Made by a program: the position numbers and the translations under genes. The notes beneath the pieces were generated by a model that was not told the origin of the DNA, ran no database searches, and was given only the letters and a program-made list of their open reading frames with translations. From an uncultured Bacteroidota bacterium (GTDB lineage: Bacteria; Bacteroidota; Bacteroidia; NS11-12g; UBA9320): a stretch of 64,000 nt of DNA. Of this stretch, positions 1-8,968 are shown piece after piece. The stretch's first letter is position 1. Each line of letters opens with the position of its first letter. The stretch lies in the NCBI GenBank assembly GCA_937124965.1, contig CAKZLB010000032.1, positions 1 through 64,000 on the forward strand, read 5' to 3'.

Positions 1-2
1 AC

Positions 3-59
3 TTTGTACGAATGACAGCTCACAACCAAGTATTCAATCAGAAAATTATCATTGAATAA
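3..59 (+). CDS. C-terminal end of a secreted protein with T9SS type A sorting signal (partial)
   Basis: The only open frame entering the window from the left ends in FVRMTAHNQVFNQKIIIE and a TAA at 57-59. The pattern 'yFVrm...n...f.qKiiiE' is that of the C-terminal end of the Por-secretion (type IX) sorting domain, whose last beta strand is rich in K, I and E. Family knowledge says this tail is removed on export and attached proteins stay at the cell surface or are released. The rest of the gene lies outside the window, so its function cannot be given. A strong terminator follows 20 bases later, which fits a gene end here. With only 18 residues the call rests on pattern alone. Confidence 0.6.
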   Translation, partial: FVRMTAHNQVFNQKIIIE

Positions 60-78
60 GTAAAACTATCTTATAGGT

Positions 79-109
79 AAAGGGGGCACTAAAAGTGCCC
101 CCTTTTTTT
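79..109 (+). terminator. Intrinsic terminator after the T9SS-tailed gene
   Basis: A 12-bp perfect stem (79-90 with 94-105) with an AAA loop is followed by a run of T to base 109. The C-rich arm running into T identifies it as a rho-independent terminator for the + strand gene ending at 59. Confidence 0.9.
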
Positions 110-150
110 ATGCCTAAATTTGTTTGCACGAAGAGAATGAGGTAGAAATA

Positions 151-1035
151 ATGAAATTTGGAAAAGTAGATGACCCAAGTAGTTTAAATTTAAATCTCCC
201 AAAAGATCACGAAGACACGATAAGGATTCTAACTAAGAATAAAGACAATAAAAAAGCTAAAATTCGAATCGGATGTGCAAAATGGAATAAGTATGATCTA
301 AAAAACTTTTACCCAAAAGGCGTTGGCAACAAAGAACTTGAATATTACTCCAGTCGGTTTAATTCGATCGAATTCAATGCTTTCTTTTATCGAATCTTCC
401 CACCAGAAATGGTGAAAAATTGGTACTACAGAAGCTCTGATAATTTTACCTTTTTTCCTAAAATTCCACAAACGATTAGCCAATTTCGTCGACTTAAAGA
501 CTGCGATGACAAACTTGATCAATACTTTAAATCTATCATCAACTTTAAGGAGAAACTTGGGACATGTTTTTTGCAGATGCATCCGAGCTTCAAACCGGAT
601 AGCTTCGATGACTTAGTTTCATTTATTGAAAAATGGCCTTCAGATATTAAGCTTTCTATAGAAATGAGACATACAGATTGGTACAACGACCCAATAGTTT
701 ATGAAGCATTACAACAATTATTAGTTGAATATACCATATCAAGTACAATTACTGACACTGCAGGTAGGCGAGATCTCATTCACATGCGTTTATCTACTCC
801 AACAGCATTTATCCGATTTACAGGGGCAAATCATGAATCAGATTATGTTCGTTTAGATGAATGGTTTGAACGCATAAAAAGTTGGATAGATGCCGGATTA
901 AATGAGTTAAACTTTTTCATCCATCAAAACGTTGAAGTCGAGTCTCCATTACTCGCAAGCTACTTTATTGAACGATTAAATCAGGAAATGAGTCTTAATT
1001 TAGTTGTCCCTAAAACAATCTCACCTAAAAACTAA
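151..1035 (+). CDS. DUF72 family protein (YecE-like)
   Basis: A protein of 294 residues with the DUF72 hallmarks: the opening strand IRIGCAKW near residue 38, the conserved FNSIEFNAFFYR segment (family pattern 'f..vEvn.tFYr.p'), FFPKIPQTISQ, FLQMHPSFKP, and the later IEMRHTDWY, where an E-R pair lines the barrel cavity. DUF72 proteins are TIM-barrel relatives of sugar isomerase/UV endonuclease folds with no proven reaction. The frame is open from a TTG at 124, but the ATG at 151 is the better start because no family sequence precedes it. The gene overlaps the 3' end of the convergent exonuclease gene by 11 bases. Confidence 0.8.
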   Translation: MKFGKVDDPSSLNLNLPKDHEDTIRILTKNKDNKKAKIRIGCAKWNKYDLKNFYPKGVGNKELEYYSSRFNSIEFNAFFYRIFPPEMVKNWYYRSSDNFTFFPKIPQTISQFRRLKDCDDKLDQYFKSIINFKEKLGTCFLQMHPSFKPDSFDDLVSFIEKWPSDIKLSIEMRHTDWYNDPIVYEALQQLLVEYTISSTITDTAGRRDLIHMRLSTPTAFIRFTGANHESDYVRLDEWFERIKSWIDAGLNELNFFIHQNVEVESPLLASYFIERLNQEMSLNLVVPKTISPKN

Positions 1036-1789
1036 GTTCTAATCCCACTGGACAATGATCTGACCCAAAAACGTCGTTATGAATTGTAGAATCCTTTACT
1101 TTATCAATGATCGATTCTGAAACCAGAAAGTAATCAATTCTCCAGCCCGCGTTAGTCTTTCGTGCGTTAAAACGCTGACTCCAAAACGAATATTTTATTT
1201 CTTCAGGATACAAGTGTCTGAATGAATCTATTAAACCTGTATTCAATATCGCATCTAAACCGTCAATTTCGACCTGAGTAAAACCACTAGTCTTATTGTA
1301 ATTTGCCTTATCATTTTTGAGGTCAATTGCTCTGTGCGCAACATTAAAATCGCCAGTAACGATAACCGGTTTGACTTTTTGTAACTCAGCCAAAAATTTG
1401 GCAAAATCAGTATCCCACAAGCTTCGATAGTCAAGTCTCTTTAGTCCAGACCCACTGTTAGGAACATAAACATTTACTAAATAGAACTTTTCGTATTCCG
1501 CAGTCAGTACTCTTCCTTCGGTATCATGTTCCTCGATTCCAATATCTGACCATACTTTTATTGGCACTGATTTGGAAAGTATTGCAACACCTGAATAACC
1601 CTTTTTTTCAGCAGAATTCGAGTACAAATTATACCCATTTAATGAATTTAATGCCTCCTCAACTTGGTGTTCTTGTGCTTTTGTTTCCTGAAAACAGACG
1701 ATATCTGCATTAAAGTTTTCTAATGTGTCAAAAAGCCCCTTCGTTACAGATGCTCTTATTCCGTTTACATTGAATGATATTATTTTCAT
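1025..1789 (-). CDS. xth: Exodeoxyribonuclease III (AP endonuclease)
   Basis: A 254-residue member of the ExoIII/APE1 endonuclease-exonuclease-phosphatase family. It cleaves DNA 5' of abasic sites and removes 3' blocks in base-excision repair, and needs Mg2+. Visible motifs in order: MKIISFNVNGIRA at the N-terminus, FQETKA (metal-binding Glu), YSGVAILSK, NVYVPNSG, GDFNVAHRAIDL (catalytic Asp/Asn), WRIDYFLVS and the terminal FGSDHCPVGLEL (catalytic His). Length is typical. The start is taken at the ATG three codons inside the longest frame. It begins two bases after the stop of the GreA-like gene, so the two probably share a transcript. Confidence 0.93.
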   Translation of the reverse strand: MKIISFNVNGIRASVTKGLFDTLENFNADIVCFQETKAQEHQVEEALNSLNGYNLYSNSAEKKGYSGVAILSKSVPIKVWSDIGIEEHDTEGRVLTAEYEKFYLVNVYVPNSGSGLKRLDYRSLWDTDFAKFLAELQKVKPVIVTGDFNVAHRAIDLKNDKANYNKTSGFTQVEIDGLDAILNTGLIDSFRHLYPEEIKYSFWSQRFNARKTNAGWRIDYFLVSESIIDKVKDSTIHNDVFGSDHCPVGLELSF

Positions 1790-1791
1790 AA

Positions 1792-2238
1792 TCACCAAAT
1801 TTCTAAAATTATTTCTTGTGTTCCTCTAAATTCTATAGTGTCACCTACTTTTTTCGACATAAAGAGCTGCCCAATTGGAGAACCCATAGACATCGTTAAG
1901 ACTTCATCTTCGTCCAGCTTTATTTTTCCCATTCCTGCCGAAAAAAACAAAACCCTCTTGTCAGTTTGAACAAGTGATCCTAATTGAACTCTTGAATGCT
2001 TTTCATTCACGTTGAGTTTATTAATCACATTAGCATTTTTCATTAACACAGAATACGCTTGATTTAGGCGATCCAACTCATTATGACCCATAGCGCGAGC
2101 AGTTTCGTATTTGTCGCCTGCCGTACTTTTCTCCTCTCCTACAATAGATTCATTCACATTGTCTATCGACATTTTTAACTCCTCAAGTTGCTTTGATAGA
2201 ACTTTTTTTAATGCTTCTATTAACGAAATTTTATTCAT
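1792..2238 (-). CDS. GreA/GreB-like transcription elongation factor domain protein
   Basis: 148 residues. The N-terminal half is helical and charged, with a GDKYETARAMGH segment that matches the second coiled-coil helix of Gre factors. The C-terminal half (from about residue 75) matches the Gre C-terminal FKBP-like fold, with LGSLVQTD near the start, the conserved SPIGQLFMSKKVGD and the final IEFRGTQEIILEIW. Gre factors act in the RNA polymerase secondary channel and stimulate transcript cleavage. This type is shorter than GreA and is common in Bacteroidota, where it is often mislabelled '3-oxoacyl-ACP synthase'. Whether it has cleavage-stimulating activity is not known. It is the first gene of a pair with exonuclease III. 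Confidence 0.75.
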   Translation of the reverse strand: MNKISLIEALKKVLSKQLEELKMSIDNVNESIVGEEKSTAGDKYETARAMGHNELDRLNQAYSVLMKNANVINKLNVNEKHSRVQLGSLVQTDKRVLFFSAGMGKIKLDEDEVLTMSMGSPIGQLFMSKKVGDTIEFRGTQEIILEIW

Positions 2239-2432
2239 TCACTTACTGTTATTCATCCCTTTATTAATTGAATGTACCCTATTAATATGTTGGAAGCTTC
2301 AAGTTTAACTATAATGAATTTGCTTTACGTCGAAGACGTGAATATTTATTGACACCTTTTCGAATTTAATATGTCAGATTGCCAGTATAATTCATCTGGT
2401 TTAAAAGTTGCATTCAATAGTCGAAAAAGAAT

Positions 2433-2726
2433 ATGGCTAATTTCAATGCTATTGTAAGCTCGAGTGAATCAGTATTAGTTGACTTTCATGCGGAATGGTG
2501 TGGTCCATGTAAAATGATGGCTCCTATTCTAAAAGAGGTAAAATCTTCATTGGGGGAATCTATCAAAATCATAAAAATTGACATAGATAAAAACCCTTCC
2601 ATTGCTAGTTCACTTCACGTTAAAGGAGTACCAACACTCATGTTATTTAAAAATGGAAAGTCTGTTTGGCGACAAAGCGGTGTACTGCAAGCTAACGAAC
2701 TTATTAGTGTGATAAAGTCTAACTGA
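2433..2726 (+). CDS. Thioredoxin
   Basis: A 97-residue single thioredoxin domain with the active site FHAEWCGPCKMMAP at about residues 18-31 (CGPC redox pair) and the cis-proline loop VKGVPTLMLFKNGK. It reduces cytoplasmic disulfides; there is no signal peptide. It is slightly shorter than E. coli TrxA because the N-terminal strand is reduced. The ATG at 2433 is the only start close to the domain. It is separated by 55 bases from the acetyl-CoA synthetase gene on the same strand, and no shared function is evident. Confidence 0.9.
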   Translation: MANFNAIVSSSESVLVDFHAEWCGPCKMMAPILKEVKSSLGESIKIIKIDIDKNPSIASSLHVKGVPTLMLFKNGKSVWRQSGVLQANELISVIKSN

Positions 2727-2781
2727 TTTTTTATTTTAAACGTAAGACGTAGTTTAGTAAAAGTTTTAATTTTACACCATT

Positions 2782-4689
2782 ATGTCTGAATTCATTGCGA
2801 CCGATTTATCGAGCTATTACTCCCTTTATGAACAAAGTGTTAGAGACCCTTCAAAATTTTGGGGAGACTTCGCGGAAAAAGAGTTTACATGGATTAAACC
2901 GTGGGACAATGTATTAAATTGTGATTTATCGAAACCCGAAATACGATGGTTTGAAGGTGCGAAACTTAACATAGTTGAAAATTGCATAGATCGACATCTT
3001 CAGGAAAATGCTGAAAAGACAGCTATCATTTTTGAACCAAACGACCCAAATGAATCAGCCCAGAATATATCCTATGCTGAGTTGAGTAAAAATGTAAACA
3101 AGACTGCCAACATGATTCGCTCTCTTGGAGCTAAAAAAGGTGATCGAGTTTGCTTGTATATGCCTATGGTTCCTGAACTTGCCTATGCAGTCCTCGCTTG
3201 TGCCAAAATTGGTGCTATTCATTCGGTTGTTTTTGCAGGCTTCAGTGCTAAAAGTCTCTCAGACAGAATTAACGATGCAGAATGCAAATATGTAATTACC
3301 GCTGATGGAGGATATAGGGGTTCTAAAGTCACTCCTTTAAAGTCTATTACTGATGAAGCATTGCAAAGCTGCTCATGTGTCTCGAAAGTTATCGTTCTGA
3401 AACGTACAAACACTGAGGTTGATATGGTTTTAAATCGAGATGTGTGGTGGCATGATTTATATGACAATCAACCATTGGAATGCGACGCAGAGGTAATGGA
3501 TGCAGAAGATGAGCTATTTATTCTGTACACATCAGGGAGCACAGGACAACCAAAAGGAATGGTTCATACCTGCGGAGGGTATATGGTATATGCAAATTAC
3601 AGCTTTCGTAGTGTTTTCCAATATGAGTCAAATGATGTTTATTGGTGTACAGCTGATATAGGTTGGATTACCGGCCATAGCTATATTATTTATGGTCCAC
3701 TCAGCGCTGGAGCAACTACGGTAATGTTTGAGGGGGTACCGAGTTACCCAGATATGGGTCGATTTTGGCAAGTAGTAGAAAAGCACAAAGTGAACATCCT
3801 GTACACCGCTCCTACTGCTATTAGAGCGCTTGCTCAGTGCGACATTTCTCATGTAACAAATTCTGATTTAAGCAGTTTAAAGACATTAGGAACTGTTGGA
3901 GAACCTATTAATCTAGAAGCATGGGAATGGTATGATGAGCAAATTGGTAAAGGGAAATGTCCGATTGTAGATACGTGGTGGCAGACTGAAACTGGTGGTA
4001 TTATGATTTCGCCTTTAGCAGGAATCACTAAAACAATTCCAACATTTGCAACTCTCCCACTACCTGGAATACAACCATGTTTAATGGATCAAGATGGAAA
4101 TGAGATAACCGAGGATGACGCTGAAGGTCGTTTGTGCATAAAGGCTCCGTGGCCAAGTATGGCACGGACCATATACGGAAACCACCAGCGCTTTAAGGGT
4201 ACATACTACTCAGCATTCCCATCAAAGTATTTTACAGGCGATGGAGCTAAACGAGATGCTAACGGCAATTACCGAATTACTGGTCGAGTGGATGACGTAG
4301 TTATTGTAAGTGGTCACAATCTTGGAACTGCGGAGATCGAAAATGTTATTGATGAGCATGAGGCCGTAACTGAATCAGCGGTTGTAGGTTATCCTCACCC
4401 AATTAAAGGGAATAGTATTTATGCATTTGTTACACTTAAAGATGACAGCAAACACTTAGATTCTGCAACTCTAGAGACAGAAATTACCTCGTTAGTTTCT
4501 AAAACATTGGGACCAATTAGCAAACCCGAAAAAATTCAGTTTTGCGATGGATTACCAAAGACTCGAAGTGGCAAAATTATGCGTCGTATTCTCCGGAAAG
4601 TAGCGTCGAACGAGATAGACAATTTCGGAGATATCTCAACTTTATTAAATCCGGAGTGCGTCGAAAGCATTGTCGTAAATAGAAAATAA
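2782..4689 (+). CDS. acs: Acetyl-CoA synthetase (AMP-forming)
   Basis: A 635-residue ANL-superfamily enzyme converting acetate, ATP and CoA to acetyl-CoA, AMP and PPi. Visible in order: the acetyl-CoA synthetase N-terminal cap (WFEGAKLNIVENCIDRH), the P-loop YTSGSTGQPKGM near residue 250, the acyl-pocket segment VDTWWQTETGG (the Trp that restricts the pocket to acetate), the hinge GRVDDVVIVSGHNLGTAEIE, and the C-terminal PKTRSGKIMRRILRK containing the adenylation Lys, which in this family is controlled by acetylation. The length matches Acs, as does the pocket tryptophan. A close alternative is propionyl-CoA synthetase, which the WWQTE tryptophan argues against. Confidence 0.93.
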   Translation: MSEFIATDLSSYYSLYEQSVRDPSKFWGDFAEKEFTWIKPWDNVLNCDLSKPEIRWFEGAKLNIVENCIDRHLQENAEKTAIIFEPNDPNESAQNISYAELSKNVNKTANMIRSLGAKKGDRVCLYMPMVPELAYAVLACAKIGAIHSVVFAGFSAKSLSDRINDAECKYVITADGGYRGSKVTPLKSITDEALQSCSCVSKVIVLKRTNTEVDMVLNRDVWWHDLYDNQPLECDAEVMDAEDELFILYTSGSTGQPKGMVHTCGGYMVYANYSFRSVFQYESNDVYWCTADIGWITGHSYIIYGPLSAGATTVMFEGVPSYPDMGRFWQVVEKHKVNILYTAPTAIRALAQCDISHVTNSDLSSLKTLGTVGEPINLEAWEWYDEQIGKGKCPIVDTWWQTETGGIMISPLAGITKTIPTFATLPLPGIQPCLMDQDGNEITEDDAEGRLCIKAPWPSMARTIYGNHQRFKGTYYSAFPSKYFTGDGAKRDANGNYRITGRVDDVVIVSGHNLGTAEIENVIDEHEAVTESAVVGYPHPIKGNSIYAFVTLKDDSKHLDSATLETEITSLVSKTLGPISKPEKIQFCDGLPKTRSGKIMRRILRKVASNEIDNFGDISTLLNPECVESIVVNRK

Positions 4690-4782
4690 AGTTACAAAGA
4701 CACGCTAACTAAGTCAATTGCTACTCTTACTCAATCACGGTTGATTGGCGTGCTAATTCTTCAATTCTTTGAAGAAAAAAGC

Positions 4783-5796
4783 ATGAAAAACTTATTAGTC
4801 TTATTTCTTGTCATAGTAAATTCAATGGCAGGACTTGCACAAATTTCAATTAACAACTACCGACAAATCGAGGTTCAAAATTGGAATAGTAATCAGTTGG
4901 TTACAAAACAAAAACTTAACCAGCTTAAAGCGCAGTGGGCAAATGGATCAGACATTACAATGGATCTCAATGTATTAATGAACATTGAAGCCACAACGTA
5001 TACAGCGATTTTCAACGTTCGTCAGATTGCCAAAACATCATTGACCGTAAATACTCTTTTAAATGAACGTATTGAAGCGTTCAAAAAGGCCTTAGACGGT
5101 CAAGGGATTTCTAATAAACAGGTTATTGTAGAGGTCATTTCACAAGTTCCAATTTACGGTTTAAGTAACTCTAAAAAATTATTTAGTAACAGCCAAAACG
5201 AAGTGCCTATTGGCTTCGAACTTCATAAAAACATTACTGTAGTTTTTGATGAGTATGACATGTTGAACAACATTGTATTCGAAGCCTCAAAATCGGAAAT
5301 TTATGACCTTGTGAAAGTAGATTATTTCGTATCAAATCCAGCCGATTACTATGATACTATGCGACAAATTTTGACTTCATACGTTGATATTTTGGCAGAA
5401 AGGTACGATGAAGTAGGAATAACCCTAGATTCATTTGACAGAATACTTTCAGAAAAAACCTCAGCCGTTTATCCAATTGGTAGATATACCCCATATTCAG
5501 GTTTAACTCGAATGTCCTATGATGAATTATTGGATAAGAACCAAGAACTGGCGTCGCCCGTCAGAACGATAGTAGCACCAAGTATGTACTATGACTACTT
5601 GCCGTTTGAAAATTTTGATATCATACTGCACCCCAAAGTCGTTAAACCCTCTATTCAATATACGTTGAATATGAAAATACGCTTCACAAAAAAGCAACCC
5701 ACTCAAGTAAAAGAAATAACCAAGGTTGAAGTTCAAAAGAAATTCTTCATGTTGACCGATCAAGGAGAAGTAAAACTAATTGATATAATAAAATAA
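4783..5796 (+). CDS. Secreted protein with weak SIMPL (DUF541)-like pattern
   Basis: 337 residues from the ATG at 4783, which begins a clean signal peptide (MKNLLVLFLVIVNSMAGLAQ); the longer frame from a TTG at 4741 would bury this signal and is rejected. Residues 50-125 alternate strands and a helix in the manner of SIMPL domains ('aD.a.i...v...s......l...i..f..al...Gi..k.i....'), including a 'KKALDGQGISNKQVIVEVISQVPIYG' type segment. SIMPL proteins are periplasmic or surface proteins without a defined biochemical role. The similarity is from pattern only. The downstream gene starts 3 bases after this stop, so the two are almost certainly co-transcribed. Confidence 0.5.
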   Translation: MKNLLVLFLVIVNSMAGLAQISINNYRQIEVQNWNSNQLVTKQKLNQLKAQWANGSDITMDLNVLMNIEATTYTAIFNVRQIAKTSLTVNTLLNERIEAFKKALDGQGISNKQVIVEVISQVPIYGLSNSKKLFSNSQNEVPIGFELHKNITVVFDEYDMLNNIVFEASKSEIYDLVKVDYFVSNPADYYDTMRQILTSYVDILAERYDEVGITLDSFDRILSEKTSAVYPIGRYTPYSGLTRMSYDELLDKNQELASPVRTIVAPSMYYDYLPFENFDIILHPKVVKPSIQYTLNMKIRFTKKQPTQVKEITKVEVQKKFFMLTDQGEVKLIDIIK

Positions 5797-5798
5797 GT

Positions 5799-6383
5799 AT
5801 GAAAATCCTTAACAGCTTTCAACCATTGGTCAAGACCTTTATGATTCTGATTAGCGTATTTGTTGCATCAGGATGTTTAGCGCAAAATACTTCAGTTACA
5901 AGTAACGACACTACTAACGCAAACTTTAATGTATTTGCCAAGAATCTTTATTCTCTCGAGAACCGTAATTATTATTTTGACACTACCTGCTCCTATCGCT
6001 TATTGTTTACAAATACAATTTCAAGATTTGATCGGGGTAATATGTATCCGATTTTATCACAGAATACTTCCTCTACAAAACACATTAACATCGGAGTGAA
6101 TACTCACTCCAACGTTTTCTCGTTCCATGATTCGTTATTATCAGCAACTGACTTGATGAAGTCGTACAATATTCCTTTAAGATATTTAGATCAAAATAAT
6201 AAACCACTAAGTGATTCAACAAACACTGTGATTTTAGAGGCATTCTTACATGACGCATCCATTATTATGTATGACAAAACGTACTTGGTTGTAACCCAAA
6301 AATCCTCATTTGTTAATCATGATAGTAGAGGATCACATCTCACAATAAGTGAACATATTAGTTATTTTGAATGCATCCGCTAA
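5799..6383 (+). CDS. Hypothetical exported protein, possible lipoprotein
   Basis: 194 residues. An N-terminal hydrophobic stretch (FMILISVFVASGCLAQ) ends in ASGC, a possible lipobox; cleavage after LAQ by signal peptidase I is the alternative. The mature part is polar, rich in N, S and T, with no motif recognised. It starts two bases after the stop of the SIMPL-like gene and probably works with it at the cell envelope. The 3' end stops 4 bases before the convergent tadA gene, with no terminator visible between them. Confidence 0.6.
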   Translation: MKILNSFQPLVKTFMILISVFVASGCLAQNTSVTSNDTTNANFNVFAKNLYSLENRNYYFDTTCSYRLLFTNTISRFDRGNMYPILSQNTSSTKHINIGVNTHSNVFSFHDSLLSATDLMKSYNIPLRYLDQNNKPLSDSTNTVILEAFLHDASIIMYDKTYLVVTQKSSFVNHDSRGSHLTISEHISYFECIR

Positions 6384-6387
6384 ATAA

Positions 6388-6828
6388 TTATTCACGCTTT
6401 TTAGCGAAGAAATCCTGCATTATTGACCTACATTCTTCTTCTAAAACACCCGCAACTGTGGTCGTTTTGGGATGAAGAATTGTTGGTTGGTATTGAGAGA
6501 ATCCACTTTTGGGCTCTTTTGCCCCAAATACCACTTTTTTAATACGCGCCCATTTAATGGCACCAGCGCACATTGCACATGGTTCAACGGTAACATACAA
6601 TGTACATTCATCAAGAATGGCTGATTGAAAATGATTAAACGCTGAAGTTATTGCTAACATTTCAGCGTGTGCTGTTGAATCATTTAGCCTTTTGGATTGA
6701 TTGTATCCTTTACCAATTATCTGATTATTTACGACGACTACCGCACCAATAGGCACCTCGTCATCTTCAAAAGCTCTTATTGCTTGTTTCAATGCCTGCT
6801 TCATAAAATAATCATCTCCTAATTCCAT
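6388..6828 (-). CDS. tadA: tRNA-specific adenosine deaminase
   Basis: A 146-residue zinc-dependent deaminase that converts A34 to inosine in tRNA-Arg(ACG), allowing it to read CGU, CGC and CGA. Visible: DDEVPIGAVVV near residue 23, the zinc/catalytic motif AHAEMLAI (His and Glu), and TVEPCAMCAGAI supplying the two zinc cysteines, followed by FGAKEPKSG. The pattern HAE...PCxxC and the length are those of TadA rather than of cytidine or guanine deaminases. The gene stands alone between two + strand genes. Confidence 0.92.
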   Translation of the reverse strand: MELGDDYFMKQALKQAIRAFEDDEVPIGAVVVVNNQIIGKGYNQSKRLNDSTAHAEMLAITSAFNHFQSAILDECTLYVTVEPCAMCAGAIKWARIKKVVFGAKEPKSGFSQYQPTILHPKTTTVAGVLEEECRSIMQDFFAKKRE

Positions 6829-6880
6829 GTGTTGTTCTAATGCTAATTACGATATTTGTTAGGTCAAAAATGCAACGAAT

Positions 6881-7303
6881 ATGTCTAAAATCGATAAAAA
6901 ACTAGAGCAGATAAAACTTCAACATCAAATTGGAGAAATTTTACGACAAGATAATGGCGTTTCTTGTCATTTTGATTATCACGTTAACCTCTTATCGGAT
7001 TACGAAACTATAAAGCTCAACTTATTAACCTATAACAAGCGACATGATGAGTATATGTTGCTTCACTCCATTAAAGGCACCAGCAGTATCGATTGTTTGG
7101 ATAAAATGAAGACGTTTCTGAACCAACTTAATCACGATGCAAAAGAACATTCGTATACTGTATCGTGGCAACGTTCTGGTGAGGATATAAAACATGTTTC
7201 ATACTTTATCGGTACCTCAAAGGAAGAAGTGCAAAAAAAGTTTCTGCACGAAAAAGATGCAAGTTTATATACTTTCGAAATAACTCAAAACCCTGTTTCT
7301 TAA
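6881..7303 (+). CDS. Hypothetical protein
   Basis: 140 residues, not recognised. The N-terminal half is charged and helical (KLEQIKLQHQIGEILRQ). The C-terminal half looks like alternating strands and helices ending in a long helix (GTSKEEVQKKFLHEK). There is no signal peptide or membrane segment, so it should be cytoplasmic. It is divergent from tadA with about 50 bases between starts. An ATG at 6881 begins the frame. Confidence 0.55.
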   Translation: MSKIDKKLEQIKLQHQIGEILRQDNGVSCHFDYHVNLLSDYETIKLNLLTYNKRHDEYMLLHSIKGTSSIDCLDKMKTFLNQLNHDAKEHSYTVSWQRSGEDIKHVSYFIGTSKEEVQKKFLHEKDASLYTFEITQNPVS

Positions 7304-7475
7304 CACATTAGACAAAATATCAATTTCATTAAATCAATCATTTATACTTTTCTGTGACTCTTAACCGTTAAGATTTCACCTAACCAGCCTTTGCCCAAAG
7401 GTTACCTTTTATTAATTCATGTATTAACCTTAAAACAGGAACTACCCTGCTTTAAAACTTGTAAATAATTTAAAC

Positions 7476-8957
7476 ATGAATATGAAAATCAATTTATACT
7501 ATTTTGCTTTAATAGCAGCATTAGTATTCTCTTTCACAGCTTGTAACTCAAATCAAAAAAGTGGATTGAGTAGTAAGCAAGTCAAAAAAGTGGCTGCAAA
7601 ATTTGCACGGCAAGTCTCCCCCAAAAATTTAGTTGTTGGATGTCAATCTGACGTTTTTGATGCTTCTAAAGGTGCTCAAATAAACTATGAAAGTGGTGCA
7701 AAAGTAATTGTTCCAAAAAATGCATTTGTGGATGAAAATGGTAATCCAGTTACAGGCGAAGTAAAACTGGAGTTTTCAGAGATTAACGATCCTGCTTCCA
7801 TTATTGCCAGTGGTTTGCCAATGTGCATTGAGGAAAATGGCAAAGTTGGCTACATGGAAAGCGGTGGTATGTTTGAAATAAATGCAAAACAAGGAGATTC
7901 AAAGTTGCGATTGGCTGAAGGAAAAAACATCGAAATTCAAACGATGAGCAACAAACCTGGTGACTTTAATTTTTATGAGTACGATGGAAATAATGAAACA
8001 TGGGTAGAACAGAATAAACAAAACTTAACCGCTACCTCAGGACCAAATGAACAGGTTTCTGACTCTATTTTAGGAGGTTCAGAACTGCTTAGTATGGAAT
8101 TGAGTTCAACGGAATCTGCTCCAGTGATAAAGCCAATTAAGGCGAAAAGCACTGATTTTATTTTTGACTTGAAAGTCGATAACATGGAAAAATGGGGTTT
8201 AAAAAACTGGGAAGGCATAATGTGGAAGTTTGCAAACCAATCTTCGAATGATAAAAATGAGTCTCATTGGTTGTTCAATCGCAAGTGGGAATCCATCATA
8301 ATTGGTGCTTTTGATTATAACAAGTCGACTTGTTCAATTACCGCTTCTTACAATGAAAGAATAGTTCAGACCAATAAAAAAACTGGAAAGAAAAAAGTAT
8401 CGTACAAAAAAGTATCTAAAAAGGAACAAATCACTCCAGTTCTATTTGGAAACGGGTACAAACTAGCTTTAGAACAATATAGTAAGGAGTTAAATCGAAA
8501 AGCCAAAGAGCAAAACCGTATTGCACAACGACAGAAATCATACGCTGCTAGTCAAAGCTTTTTACGAAGCGTAAGAGTTCAAAACCTTGGTGTATATAAT
8601 TGGGATAGAATAATTAAACAACCAGAAATGTTGGTGATGAATGCCAATTACAAGGTTGAAGGCATTTACGACCATGAAGACCTTCCCGTAGTTTATATGA
8701 TCACGGGTGACAAACGGGAGCTTATTACGTTTTATCAAAGAGCAGAAGGAAACCTCGCATTTAATCCAAACTATACCAACACATTGTTAGCAATTATGCC
8801 AAACCAGGAGCTCGCATTAATCAAAACAACTAATTTACCGAATGGAATTAATTCACAAGCTCGTTCAGGTAAAACCGTAACGATTAATTTGAACCCAACT
8901 GGAGTATTTGTTAATTCAACTGATGAATTAAACGATTTCATTCGAAATAACTCCTAA
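7476..8957 (+). CDS. Lipoprotein with ZU5-like beta domain
   Basis: 493 residues. The signal peptide ends in VFSFTACNSN, a clear lipobox, so the mature protein is lipid-anchored. Residues 60-160 (GAQINYESGAKVIVPKNAF, then VDENGNPVTGEVKLEFSE and a GYMESGGMFEINA segment) match a beta-sandwich repeatedly seen in Bacteroidota envelope proteins and reminiscent of ZU5: 'G..v.iP..AF.d..G..v.G.v.l.f.e...'. The central part has a basic stretch (KKTGKKKVSYKKVSKKE). The function is unknown. It lies 11 bases upstream of the WG-repeat gene, likely in one transcript. The second ATG at 7482 is an equally possible start. Confidence 0.65.
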   Translation: MNMKINLYYFALIAALVFSFTACNSNQKSGLSSKQVKKVAAKFARQVSPKNLVVGCQSDVFDASKGAQINYESGAKVIVPKNAFVDENGNPVTGEVKLEFSEINDPASIIASGLPMCIEENGKVGYMESGGMFEINAKQGDSKLRLAEGKNIEIQTMSNKPGDFNFYEYDGNNETWVEQNKQNLTATSGPNEQVSDSILGGSELLSMELSSTESAPVIKPIKAKSTDFIFDLKVDNMEKWGLKNWEGIMWKFANQSSNDKNESHWLFNRKWESIIIGAFDYNKSTCSITASYNERIVQTNKKTGKKKVSYKKVSKKEQITPVLFGNGYKLALEQYSKELNRKAKEQNRIAQRQKSYAASQSFLRSVRVQNLGVYNWDRIIKQPEMLVMNANYKVEGIYDHEDLPVVYMITGDKRELITFYQRAEGNLAFNPNYTNTLLAIMPNQELALIKTTNLPNGINSQARSGKTVTINLNPTGVFVNSTDELNDFIRNNS

Positions 8958-8968
8958 TTCATAGCTGT

